Below, piece by piece: positions 36,765 to 45,203 of a stretch of 64,000 nt of DNA (its first letter is position 1; each line of letters begins with the position of its first letter). Location: positions 248,001 to 312,000 of the forward strand of contig NZ_SRZY01000027.1 in assembly GCF_006476045.1 (NCBI RefSeq), given 5' to 3'. The notes beneath the pieces are model-generated. The model saw only the letters and a program-made list of their open reading frames with translations, had not been told where the DNA came from and searched no databases. The DNA is from Sphingobacterium lumbrici. GTDB taxonomy: Bacteria; Bacteroidota; Bacteroidia; Sphingobacteriales; Sphingobacteriaceae. The translations under genes and the position numbers were made by a program.

Positions 36765-37781
36765 TTATTTCAGGTTGGAAACGGACTTTTCAATTTTATG
36801 GGCTGTTAGTTTCGGTTTCTTCTGCGACCTGAATTTTGCTCTTTCAAAGGGTTTCCCAGTTTCATCAACGAAACATAGGCAAGTAACTTCCCATTGCTTC
36901 TGCTTCAAGTTCTCAACCAATTGCAGGTCGTTGTGAATTAGTTTGATGAAGTAGAATAGTTCGCTGATGGTTCCCGTCCAGACTACAGGGTTTTTGATTT
37001 CAGCATTTGAAAATACTCGCTTGAAATTTGGAACGGTTGTGTCTTGGCTTATCAGGTTGTTGAACTTTAAGCTGCTGCACAAATCGGAAATCTTTTCCTG
37101 AGCGGTATTGAGTTGCTTGTAGGTAAATGAATTGAATGGAATGTCCTTTTGTTTGGGTTCCGGTTTTTTAACTGGTTTCTCCGTTACTTCAACCTCAATG
37201 ATTTGAATCTCGGTCAATAAAGGTTTCTGCGGTATTGGTTCGAATAGTAGCTGGGTGTAAAAATCCTCTATCACCAACTTATCATCAATCCAAGTGCTGA
37301 AAGCATCTTGGATTTCGAGATAAAGCTGCATGTATGCAAGCTTTAGCAACTGGATAATATAGGTGTTGGCTTTGTGTGCCTGGTCAAACTCAATGGAAGC
37401 TTTCTTGGGATCTATGAATGTCAAATCAAATTCCTTCTCTTTAATCAACTTTCCAATGTCTTTTAAACGGGTCTTTAAACGCTTGTTCAAAGTATCATCC
37501 AGCCAATAGCGGATGAGGTTTTCAGTATCATCTTCACTGATGAGGTTGTAGAGCCTTTCAACGTCCGTTTTGAGGGTGTTTAGAATCAGCTTTGAGTAGT
37601 ACTTGGTTTTGTTGTCAAATGGCCTTTCAAATTTGATTTCATACCGGAATTGATAATCAGTGGAGGCTTCTTTCAGGGCACGGAACTTTGGAGCAAACTT
37701 TTCGTCCACGCTGTTTTTCTCTGACCAAGGGCGAAGCCCCTGGTAGAGAATGTCGTCAAGTATTTTGGTTTGATTGCTCAT
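36765..37781 (-). CDS. Unknown 338-aa protein linked to the integrase
   Basis: 338 residues, mostly helical and charged, with no signal peptide, membrane segment or catalytic motif that I recognise. A low-complexity linker (KPVKKPEPKQKD, about 205-216) separates two parts. The ATG overlaps the integrase stop (ATGA), and proteins of this kind often follow integrases of this type in Bacteroidota islands. It might help recombination or maintenance, but there is no direct evidence. Confidence 0.65.
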   Translation of the reverse strand: MSNQTKILDDILYQGLRPWSEKNSVDEKFAPKFRALKEASTDYQFRYEIKFERPFDNKTKYYSKLILNTLKTDVERLYNLISEDDTENLIRYWLDDTLNKRLKTRLKDIGKLIKEKEFDLTFIDPKKASIEFDQAHKANTYIIQLLKLAYMQLYLEIQDAFSTWIDDKLVIEDFYTQLLFEPIPQKPLLTEIQIIEVEVTEKPVKKPEPKQKDIPFNSFTYKQLNTAQEKISDLCSSLKFNNLISQDTTVPNFKRVFSNAEIKNPVVWTGTISELFYFIKLIHNDLQLVENLKQKQWEVTCLCFVDETGKPFERAKFRSQKKPKLTAHKIEKSVSNLK

Positions 37782-38872
37782 AAGTCAAGTTTGATTTTAC
37801 TGGCTGCCTCTTTCTTCTTGTCGTCTATGATTTTTGCATAGACTTGGGTGGTTTTCAGCTCCCTATGGCCTAAGAGTTTTGAAACCGTGTAAATGTCGGT
37901 TCCCATAGTAAGCTGTAATGTGGCGTAGGTATGACGGGCGCAATGGAAAGTGATTGTCTTGGAGATTCCGGCTTTCATCATCCATTGTTGCAATTTCAGA
38001 TTGTGCCATGCAGAATACTTCAATCCTTTGAAAACTCTTTCTTCCCTTTCCTCACGTTCTCCGAGCAAGCCGAAGGCTTGTTCTGAAATAGGAAGGGTTT
38101 CGGCTCCTTTGGTTTTCTTTTGTCTGAATCGGATGTAGTAGCCCATTTCATTTGAGTGCTGCACCTCCGACCAAAGGAGCTTATTTATATCTGACCAGCG
38201 AAGCCCTGTAAGGCATGAAAAAATGAATGCCGTTTTTAGGATGGGAATTTCGCATTCTGCCTTTACTGCTGCTTGCAGTTCATCCAGTGTCAAAAACTCT
38301 CTTTCCGGTTCTCCTTGTTTGAAAGCTTCAACACCTTCAGAAGGATTGGTTGGAATGATGCCATCTTTCACGGCCTGTTTTAGTGCTGCCCTAAGCTTGT
38401 TGAAATAGGAGTACTTGGAATTTTGGGATAGTTTCTGGTTTCCGTGGGCTATTGCCTTCTTGTCAAGGTACTGTTTGAAGTCCTGAACAAACTGCCTGTC
38501 TACTTCGGTGAAAGATAAATCATAGGTGCAAAAGGCTTTCAGGTGCTTAATCATGCTGGTCCAGTTGCCATGATTGCCGGGGCTGTCATCCCTTTGCTGT
38601 GCAAGCAATTCAATGTAGGAAAGGAAGCTGCCTTTTTGCTTCTCCTGATCACGAAAGCCATAAACACCGTTTTGGATTTCGATTTGTCTTTGCGCCCGGA
38701 TGGTTTCTGCAAGTTGTTGGGTTTTCTTATTGACCTCTTTTTCCTCCTTGTTTTTCGCATTGGGGTTGAGGTACAATTTTAGGTACTCGGTTTTCCGCTT
38801 TCCTTTGTGGTAATAGTCGAGGTATAAGCTGGTCTGTCCGCCCTGATTGCGTTGTCTTAGTGTTACCTTCAT
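37778..38872 (-). CDS. Tyrosine recombinase / island integrase
   Basis: 364 residues. Arm-binding domain at the start (LRQRNQGGQTSLYLDYYHKG), SAM-like core-binding domain (about 80-180), then the catalytic domain with Arg225 (TGLRWSDI), His310-x-x-Arg313 (HCARHTYA), His336 (LLGHRELK) and Tyr345 (TQVYAKI). The catalytic set is complete. It is oriented away from mnmE and lies 0.6 kb from the right attachment repeat, as expected for the enzyme that placed the island in mnmE. It overlaps the upstream zinc-finger/HTH gene by 4 bp. Confidence 0.93.
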   Translation of the reverse strand: MKVTLRQRNQGGQTSLYLDYYHKGKRKTEYLKLYLNPNAKNKEEKEVNKKTQQLAETIRAQRQIEIQNGVYGFRDQEKQKGSFLSYIELLAQQRDDSPGNHGNWTSMIKHLKAFCTYDLSFTEVDRQFVQDFKQYLDKKAIAHGNQKLSQNSKYSYFNKLRAALKQAVKDGIIPTNPSEGVEAFKQGEPEREFLTLDELQAAVKAECEIPILKTAFIFSCLTGLRWSDINKLLWSEVQHSNEMGYYIRFRQKKTKGAETLPISEQAFGLLGEREEREERVFKGLKYSAWHNLKLQQWMMKAGISKTITFHCARHTYATLQLTMGTDIYTVSKLLGHRELKTTQVYAKIIDDKKKEAASKIKLDL

Positions 38873-39222
38873 ATCTGAAACAGTTTATCGATTTCGGTTC
38901 TCTTGATGATTGTGCGACTGCCAATCTTTGCCGCTCGGATGTTTCCGGCTTTTATCTTCCGATAGATTGTCATGCGGCTTGCACCTAAGAGCTTGCAGGT
39001 TTCCTCTACACTGAGAAAATCTTTGTCCTTCAACTGTTCCTGATTGTATTCAATTCTCTGTACCACGACAGGGGCAACCTCCTCAACCTTTTCTTCTCGC
39101 TTACGCTTCTTATAGTTTCGGGAGGCGCACTTGTGGCTGCAAAATTTGGTTACGGTTGTCTTTGCGATGAAAGACTTTCCGCAGTCCTGACAAATCTTTG
39201 GAACTTCTATACTGCTGCTCAT
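38869..39222 (-). CDS. Zinc-finger plus HTH_17 protein, excisionase-like
   Basis: 117 residues. The N-terminus has a treble-clef-like Cys pattern: CQDC (11-14) and CSHKC (28-32). The C-terminal half is an excisionase-type winged HTH: LSVEETCKLLGASRMTIYRK, then IRAAKIGSRTIIKRTEIDKL. It overlaps the integrase start (ATGA) and lies next to the attachment site, so a directionality factor or integrase regulator is likely. Confidence 0.8.
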   Translation of the reverse strand: MSSSIEVPKICQDCGKSFIAKTTVTKFCSHKCASRNYKKRKREEKVEEVAPVVVQRIEYNQEQLKDKDFLSVEETCKLLGASRMTIYRKIKAGNIRAAKIGSRTIIKRTEIDKLFQI

Positions 39223-39305
39223 GGTGTTTTCCTTTTTGGCTTAAAAATGTCTCAGAGAATATCCCTTTGTATCGGGGTGTATCTCTATGTAACATGATTT
39301 CGCCT

Positions 39306-39396
39306 GTTGCTAAAAATCTTGTTGCTACCAACAAACCTGTTGTTGTCAGTAACAGATTAGAAACAAATATAAGCAAAAAAAGGGAAAATTAGCAAC
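39306..39396. promoter_or_regulatory. Cluster of GTTGCTA motifs, candidate integrase arm sites (right end)
   Basis: GTTGCTAA at 39306-39313, GTTGCTAC at 39321-39328 and the inverted TTAGCAAC at 39389-39396. They match the pair near the left end (7630-7660). The stretch also carries the promoter of the excisionase-integrase genes. Confidence 0.5.
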
Positions 39397-39464
39397 AAGT
39401 AAAGGAAAGAAAAACAGCCTAAATGATAGTAAAAGAATGGTTTAGAGTAGTAAAGGAAATGTAA

Positions 39465-39482
39465 TTACTTTCCGATACAAAA
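39465..39482. repeat. Right attachment repeat, overlapping the end of mnmE
   Basis: Last six codons of mnmE including the stop, encoding F-C-I-G-K-stop. It matches the left copy at 16 of 18 positions. Confidence 0.8.
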
Positions 39483-40844
39483 CTTGGAGAAAATATTATC
39501 GAGTAAATCATCTGTAGTAACGGTTCCGGTTATCTCTCCGAGGTGGTATAGTGCTTGACGTATATCCATAGACAGAAAGTCTGAAGTCACGGGATTATCA
39601 ATTCCATACAGCACTTTTTTTAATGATTGCTGTGTTTTTTTCAAGGCTTCTACATGTCGGATGTTCGTTACCATCACGTCGTCTGTATTCACATTCGACA
39701 AATTAACTTGATTGAGTAATTCATCCTTCAATGTTTCTATGCCCTGCTGCTCTTTAGCTGAAATAAATAATGGGTTCAAAACATCAAATTCGGCTTTCTG
39801 AGATGCACTCAACAGATCAGCTTTATTAAAGATCGTGACAAATGGAATCCCCAGGGATTTAACTTCTTCGATCTGTGTCTCAACATCGGTAATATGATCC
39901 TGCATAGGATCGAACAAATAAATGATCAAACGTGCCTGCTTCATCTTTTCACGAGTCCGCTCCACTCCTTTCGCTTCAATAATATCTAACGTTTCCCGGA
40001 TGCCTGCGGTGTCAATGAAACGAAAAGTAACACCATGGATATTAATTTCATCTTCGATTGTATCACGTGTCGTACCAGCAATGTCAGATACAATTGCACG
40101 CTCCTCGTTTAATAAGGCATTCAATAAAGTGGATTTACCAACATTCGGTTTACCTGCAATAACAACAGGAACACCGTTTTTCAAAACATTACCTTGTTCA
40201 AATGAAGACACGAGCTTATTGATAACCGCATAAATATGCAGAATTAGATTTTTTAATTGATCCCGATTTGCAAATTCAACATCCTCTTCAGAAAAATCTA
40301 ACTCCAATTCTATTAAAGATGCAAAATGCACCAAATCTTCACGAAGTTTTTTCAATTGACTGGAAAAACCGCCACGCATCTGTTGCATAGCGATTTGATG
40401 CGAAGCCGCAGAGTTAGACGCAATCAAATCAGCTACCGCCTCGGCTTGGGAAAGATCTAAGCCACCGTTTAAGAACGCACGCAATGTAAACTCCCCCGCC
40501 TTTGCTGCACGCGCCCCCTTTTTTATCAACAGATTAATCACTCGTTCTATAATATACTTTGAATTGTGGGTGGAAATCTCCACTGAATTTTCTTTGGTAT
40601 ACGAATTAGGACCTACAAAAAGTGAAACCAATACCTCGTCAATAATATCGTCACCTTCTCGAATAGTTCCAAAATGAATGGTATGAGAAGCCTGTTGGGT
40701 TAAATTTTTACCTTTGAATATAGAATTAGTAATGCTTATTGCTTGAGATCCCGAAACACGTATCACGGCAATTGCCCCATTCGAACCAGAAGAAGTGGCT
40801 AATGCCACGATCGTATCTTGTGAAATTAATCCTGCTGTAGACAT
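39465..40844 (-). CDS. mnmE: tRNA modification GTPase MnmE
   Basis: 459 residues, full length. N-terminal tetrahydrofolate-binding domain (1-120, DTIVALATSSGSNGAIAVIR), then a G domain inside helical halves: GKPNVGKST (G1), TTRDTIE (G2), DTAG (G3) and NKAD (G4), ending in the conserved FCIGK. With MnmG it installs the cmnm5 group on U34 of certain tRNAs. The conserved C-terminal codons serve as the island attachment site and the reading frame is unharmed. Confidence 0.97.
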   Translation of the reverse strand: MSTAGLISQDTIVALATSSGSNGAIAVIRVSGSQAISITNSIFKGKNLTQQASHTIHFGTIREGDDIIDEVLVSLFVGPNSYTKENSVEISTHNSKYIIERVINLLIKKGARAAKAGEFTLRAFLNGGLDLSQAEAVADLIASNSAASHQIAMQQMRGGFSSQLKKLREDLVHFASLIELELDFSEEDVEFANRDQLKNLILHIYAVINKLVSSFEQGNVLKNGVPVVIAGKPNVGKSTLLNALLNEERAIVSDIAGTTRDTIEDEINIHGVTFRFIDTAGIRETLDIIEAKGVERTREKMKQARLIIYLFDPMQDHITDVETQIEEVKSLGIPFVTIFNKADLLSASQKAEFDVLNPLFISAKEQQGIETLKDELLNQVNLSNVNTDDVMVTNIRHVEALKKTQQSLKKVLYGIDNPVTSDFLSMDIRQALYHLGEITGTVTTDDLLDNIFSKFCIGK

Positions 40845-41007
40845 AATTGCAAAGGTACAGCTTTGCAGTGATTAGTATATTAGAATCGGAAAGATTATAC
40901 CCAAAATTAACTTCAAGTTACACATACACGATAGAATTACGCCCGAAAAAATGAATTTCTTAATCTATGTTAAGTTTTATAGTGATTTTAATTTTGATCT
41001 TTGATTC

Positions 41008-41016
41008 TACCTTTAG
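41008..41016 (+). promoter_or_regulatory. Possible -7 element upstream of the YceI gene
   Basis: TACCTTTAG resembles the Bacteroidota -7 consensus TAnnTTTG, about 58 bp before the ATG. A TTTG lies upstream but with short spacing, so this is only suggestive. Confidence 0.25.
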
Positions 41017-41073
41017 CAAGGTAAGCTACTTAAGATAGTTAAATAAAAAATCACAAAAATAAAATTTACGACC

Positions 41074-41604
41074 ATGACAACTTGGAATTTAGACAAAGCT
41101 CACAGTGAAATTGAATTTAAGGTAAGACACATGATGATATCAAGTGTTAAAGGACAATTTCATGATTTTGATATTACGGTAGACAGTGCTTCCGAAGATG
41201 TCGTGAATGCCGGAATTGAGGTAAACATTCAAACAGATTCTATCAATACTAAAAATGAACAACGCGATCAGCATTTGAAAAGTGCCGATTTTTTCGATGT
41301 TGAAACTTTTAAAACGATCACATTCAAATCTACTGATATTAAGAAAGTGGCTGATGATGAATTTAACTTAACGGGTAATCTTACGATTAGAAATGTTACG
41401 AAACCGGTAACATTCCAAGTTGAATTCGGTGGTACTGCAAAAGACCCTTGGGGAAACAAAAAGGTTGGTTATACCATAACAGGTAAAATAAACCGTGAAG
41501 AATTTGGATTAACATGGAATGCCGTATTGGAAACAGGCGGTGTAATGGTAAGTGAAGATGTGAAATTTCAGGCTGATATACAATTTGTAGTAAGCGAAGG
41601 ATAA
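41074..41604 (+). CDS. YceI-family protein
   Basis: 176 residues. The pattern TWNLDKAHSEIEFKVRHMMIS, then NEQRDQHLKSADFFDVETF and GKINREEFGLTWNAVLETGG, is diagnostic for the YceI lipocalin-like family, which binds isoprenoid-type lipids. There is no signal peptide, so this copy is cytoplasmic. It is a single-gene unit with its own terminator. The natural ligand is unknown. Confidence 0.92.
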   Translation: MTTWNLDKAHSEIEFKVRHMMISSVKGQFHDFDITVDSASEDVVNAGIEVNIQTDSINTKNEQRDQHLKSADFFDVETFKTITFKSTDIKKVADDEFNLTGNLTIRNVTKPVTFQVEFGGTAKDPWGNKKVGYTITGKINREEFGLTWNAVLETGGVMVSEDVKFQADIQFVVSEG

Positions 41605-41654
41605 TCCAAAAAAATATTCCAAACACAAGTATAAACTACTTCTTATAATTGAAA

Positions 41655-41689
41655 CAAATAGAGCTTTCCCATTCGGAAGGCTCTATTTG
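41655..41689. terminator. Bidirectional terminator between the YceI and MBL genes
   Basis: CAAATAGAGC...GCTCTATTTG arms with TTCC/GGAA and loop CATTC: a long stem between convergent genes. Confidence 0.8.
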
Positions 41690-41833
41690 TTTGCATTGAG
41701 ATTGCCCCTATCTTATCCACTTAAACTGCTTATATGGAAAATTATTATATTTATCGTCACGCAACGTCTGCTCTCTATCACTTTTATATAGATTTATATA
41801 GAAAACAGGAGGAAGACAAAAAGCAATTTTGCT

Positions 41834-43210
41834 TTACACAAAAACTATTGGCTTACCCGATGCTTTCCAATCAGCAAAACTACCTAAATAGTTATAAACT
41901 TGTGTAAACCCATGGCTTTCCAAATACGAACTTGCGATAGTTGATCTATCACCTGACTGGCATTGAACAATGACCTTTCTATTCCGTAACTCGACTGGTA
42001 GAACTTTGGGTAAATGACCTATGAAATAATGTTGGGCGTTAGGAATATGACCTGCCTTATATTCTAACTTACGCCGTACATCTAACAGCGTCACGTCACT
42101 TTCGCCTTTCATCAACTCTACCTGGTCCGCATCTACCACTTTCGTAGATACCAATTCTGCATCATCGACATCAGTTAAGAACCCCACAATATTATCCATA
42201 CCAATACGCATCAGCTTGCGTGTAATATCCTCTTGACTCCCCTCTTCGGCCACAATCAACAACTTTTCGTTATAATCCAGCATCCAACCCGCCCAATTAG
42301 GCAGTGTATTATTGTTCTGTATATTGATCGCACCCTTCAAATGCCCTTCTGCAAAATCACGTTTATGACGTGTATCTATTACTGTCCAACTTTCATCTTG
42401 ATCTTTCAACGACAATGTAGGATGATTAGGTACCTCGGCCAGTAATTCGCGATCTATGCGGTTAAGTTTTTTCATCATCGCAAAATAAGTAGGCGCTTCC
42501 GGTTGATCACTCAGTAAATATGATTTGAACCCTTCAAAATCATTATTAAACTGGAATGCCCAATTTCGAATCTTCTCATATCCTACGGTACTACTGGGTA
42601 TCGATCCCAACGCCTTTCCACAAGCCGAACCTGCACCATGACCAGGCCAGACCTGTACATAATCCGGTAATAATAGAAATTTTTTTAAAGATTCATACAT
42701 CTGTCGAGCACCTATATCTTTGGTACCTACCATGCCGGCAGCTTCTTCCAACAGATCTGGCCGCCCAATGTCTCCCACAAAAACAAAGTCACCTGTAAAT
42801 ACCATTACCGGATCATCTGTAGCCGGATGATCGCGTAAGATAAAGCTTATACTTTCAGGTGTGTGCCCAGGTGTATGTATTACTTCCAATGACAGATTTC
42901 CAACAATAATTTTGTTCCCTTCCTTCAATCCTTCATGCGCAAACTCATATTGCCAATCTTCTCCGCCCTCGTTGGAGAGGTATATTTTGGCTCCCGTCAC
43001 TTCAGCCAGTTCGCGAGATCCACACAAAAAATCCGCGTGAATATGTGTCTCTGTGATATGCGTAATCCGCATATTATTTTGTTTAGCAATAGCTAAATAA
43101 GTATCTATATCACGCTTAGCATCAATCACTATTGCCTCATTTTTTGCTTGACAACCAATGAAATAACTTGCCTGTGCAAGTGTCTTATCGTATACCTGCT
43201 GAAAAAACAT
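41834..43210 (-). CDS. MBL-fold / double rhodanese protein (persulfide dioxygenase-like)
   Basis: 458 residues. Metallo-beta-lactamase domain (1-250) with THIHADFLCG, HTPGHTPES, FTGDFVFVGD and WPGHG. In the first metal motif the second-site His of HxHxDH is Phe. Two rhodanese domains follow: one near 265-345 lacking the Cys, and one near 365-458 with Cys in VQCQSGDRS. This domain order is that of CstB-like enzymes that oxidise persulfides. It lies next to transport genes for sulfur compounds, which fits sulfide detoxification. Confidence 0.88.
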   Translation of the reverse strand: MFFQQVYDKTLAQASYFIGCQAKNEAIVIDAKRDIDTYLAIAKQNNMRITHITETHIHADFLCGSRELAEVTGAKIYLSNEGGEDWQYEFAHEGLKEGNKIIVGNLSLEVIHTPGHTPESISFILRDHPATDDPVMVFTGDFVFVGDIGRPDLLEEAAGMVGTKDIGARQMYESLKKFLLLPDYVQVWPGHGAGSACGKALGSIPSSTVGYEKIRNWAFQFNNDFEGFKSYLLSDQPEAPTYFAMMKKLNRIDRELLAEVPNHPTLSLKDQDESWTVIDTRHKRDFAEGHLKGAINIQNNNTLPNWAGWMLDYNEKLLIVAEEGSQEDITRKLMRIGMDNIVGFLTDVDDAELVSTKVVDADQVELMKGESDVTLLDVRRKLEYKAGHIPNAQHYFIGHLPKVLPVELRNRKVIVQCQSGDRSTIASSYLESHGFTQVYNYLGSFADWKASGKPIVFV

Positions 43211-43294
43211 ATTTTTTATCCTTTATATTACAAAACCATTTATTCTACCTAACATTTTAGCACCTAAGTGACCGGGGTATTCTTTACGATCAAT

Positions 43295-44095
43295 TTATTG
43301 TAAAAAAAATTCAACAATAAGTATATAGATACCGATAAACAAAACCAAATATCCAAAGATGACCTTTAATTTCGAACCATCCAACCCTTTTGATATAGAA
43401 AAGCCACCAAACATTCCTATAATAACGGCTGCAGTATAACTTAATAATACCCACCAGTCAAATCCGCGAAATTTCTCTATATCTCCAAGTAATCCAAAAA
43501 AGGAATTAACGGCGATAATAACCAAAGATGTACTTACGGCTCTTTTAATCGGCATTCGAAAAAAATGAACCAAGGCCGGAATAATTAAGAAACCTCCACC
43601 TGCACCTACTAACCCCGTTACCAACCCGATAGCGCCACCCTCTGCAATAATTTTACCAACAGGAACTTTCTTCTGCACATTATCGTATTCTAGACGTTCG
43701 TCACGTTTTTTTATCATCGCTATCGAAGACCCTAACATGACTAACGCAAATAACACCATCAAAGCATTGTTCTGATGTATCTTAAATGGTCCAATAATAA
43801 GCACATCTGGCACTAACGGTAAGATAAACATGCGTGTAATATAGACCATAAGCAAAGAAGGGATACCAAATGTCAATACCTTTTTGACATCAACTGTCCG
43901 TTTAATAAAACCACGCGCCCCACCTACAAAAGAAGTCACACCAATTGCAAATAAGGAATATGTAGTGGACAATACAGGATCTACTCCCATGATGTAGACA
44001 AAAATAGGTACAGTCAATATCGTTCCACCACTCCCCACTAATCCTAACGTAATACCTACCCCTATAGCCAACAATATCCCTAAGATAATCATCAT
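43295..44095 (-). CDS. TauE/SafE-family sulfite/organosulfonate exporter
   Basis: 266 residues with about eight hydrophobic segments. The two repeat signatures are present: GIGVGITLGLVGSGGTILTVP near the start and GLVTGLVGAGGGFLIIPALV near residue 155. Inner-membrane permease for sulfite or related anions. It lies between the YeeE/YedE-like genes and the MBL-rhodanese gene in one minus-strand sulfur module. Confidence 0.9.
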   Translation of the reverse strand: MMIILGILLAIGVGITLGLVGSGGTILTVPIFVYIMGVDPVLSTTYSLFAIGVTSFVGGARGFIKRTVDVKKVLTFGIPSLLMVYITRMFILPLVPDVLIIGPFKIHQNNALMVLFALVMLGSSIAMIKKRDERLEYDNVQKKVPVGKIIAEGGAIGLVTGLVGAGGGFLIIPALVHFFRMPIKRAVSTSLVIIAVNSFFGLLGDIEKFRGFDWWVLLSYTAAVIIGMFGGFSISKGLDGSKLKVIFGYLVLFIGIYILIVEFFLQ

Positions 44096-44104
44096 CTACG
44101 GATA

Positions 44105-44518
44105 TTAGTGAGGTAGTTTATCTTTCATTATCCCGTACAAATAAGTACCTAATAAAGAAAATACAATCACAATCAACATCGGCCACACCCCTGCTCCCAA
44201 AAGTACGAATATGGGGCCCGGACATGCACCTACTAAAGCCCACCCCAGACCAAATAATACACCTCCTATCAAATAACGTATTATTGATTTCTCTTTTGGT
44301 CTTACCTTAATTTTTTCACCTTTGATATCCTTCGCCTCGTATCTTTTAAGTAATTGCAAGCCTATTGCACCGATCAGTAAAGCTGTAGCAATAAAACCGT
44401 ACATGTGAAAGGATTGAAAATTAAACATTTCATATATCCGAAACCAAGAAGCAGCTTCGGCTTTATACATCGCGATGCCAAATACTATACCTAAAAAAAT
44501 ATACACTAAATTTTTCAT
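44105..44518 (-). CDS. DUF6691 / YeeE-like membrane protein
   Basis: 137 residues, four membrane segments. The motif LVGACPGPIFVLLGAG carries the Cys of the YeeE/YedE thiosulfate channel family. It forms a half-size pair with the 182-aa protein upstream (4 bp gap), together equal to one full YeeE. Likely uptake of sulfur or thiosulfate. Confidence 0.85.
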   Translation of the reverse strand: MKNLVYIFLGIVFGIAMYKAEAASWFRIYEMFNFQSFHMYGFIATALLIGAIGLQLLKRYEAKDIKGEKIKVRPKEKSIIRYLIGGVLFGLGWALVGACPGPIFVLLGAGVWPMLIVIVFSLLGTYLYGIMKDKLPH

Positions 44519-44522
44519 TTTT

Positions 44523-45071
44523 TTAAAATACTAAAGGAAATAATACATGAACCATGAATAAACCTCCAATAAAGAAGCCAAGTACTGCAATCAGGGAAGG
44601 CAACTGCAGATCACTCAATCCAGATATTGCATGTCCGGAAGTACATCCTCCTGCGTAACGTGTACCAAAACCAATCAACAAACCACCAATAGACAGGATC
44701 AGTATATTCTTCAAACTCAGTTCACCAAATATCTCCGAGGGTATATATTCTTTTCCCGCGCTTTCAAAACCCAGCTGATGCAATTGGGCTACAGTATTTT
44801 CGTTAATATCAGAAACCTGATTAACAGACAGATAGTTGACTGAAATAAAGCCCCCTATTATCGCCCCTACTAAAAACAGAAGATTCCACCGCTGTGCCTT
44901 CCAGTCAAATTTAAAAAAATCGCAACTATTGCCAGCGCCCAACGTCGAACAAAGGGTTCTGAAATTGGATGAGACCCCGAAGCTTTTACCTAAAATAATC
45001 AACATTAACATGATAATTGCAACCAAAGCACCTCCAACATACCACGGCCAAGGGCCTAATATTACATCCAT
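44523..45071 (-). CDS. YeeE/YedE-family membrane protein
   Basis: 182 residues with about four to five membrane segments. [20 protein letters not shown] followed by SGHAISG is the family signature with the transport Cys. First gene of the sulfur module; the genes behind it are the DUF6691 half-channel, the TauE/SafE exporter and the MBL-rhodanese enzyme. Confidence 0.88.
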   Translation of the reverse strand: MDVILGPWPWYVGGALVAIIMLMLIILGKSFGVSSNFRTLCSTLGAGNSCDFFKFDWKAQRWNLLFLVGAIIGGFISVNYLSVNQVSDINENTVAQLHQLGFESAGKEYIPSEIFGELSLKNILILSIGGLLIGFGTRYAGGCTSGHAISGLSDLQLPSLIAVLGFFIGGLFMVHVLFPLVF

Positions 45072-45147
45072 AACATCTTCTCATTTTAATTTATACAAAT
45101 GTAGGATTCTAAAGTTATAAGGTATTAATAAATTATAAATTGTAATA

Positions 45148-45185
45148 AAAAAAGGATTAGTTTTTATACAAACTAATCCTTTTTA
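45148..45185 (-). terminator. Terminator of trxB
   Basis: AAAAGGATTAGTTT / AAACTAATCCTTTT, a 14-bp stem with a six-base loop, ending in T-runs in both directions. Confidence 0.85.
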
Positions 45186-45203
45186 CGATAGAAGTGAAAT
45201 AAT

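Larger units (their letters stand above)
7576..39482. mobile_element. Integrative genomic island inserted at the 3' end of mnmE
   Basis: The last 18 bases of mnmE (39465-39482, plus strand TTACTTTCCGATACAAAA) recur with two mismatches at 7576-7593 (TTACTTCCCAATACAAAA). A tyrosine integrase and an excisionase-like HTH gene lie directly inside the mnmE-proximal copy, and mnmE stays intact because the repeat restores its end. Integration at the 3' end of mnmE (trmE/thdF) is the known habit of Salmonella genomic island 1; from memory its 18-bp repeat differs from the left copy here at a single base. The island carries a replication/primase-like block, the large defence cassette and distal accessory genes. 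No relaxase or conjugation genes are visible, so it is probably mobilised by helpers or only by integrase. Confidence 0.8.
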
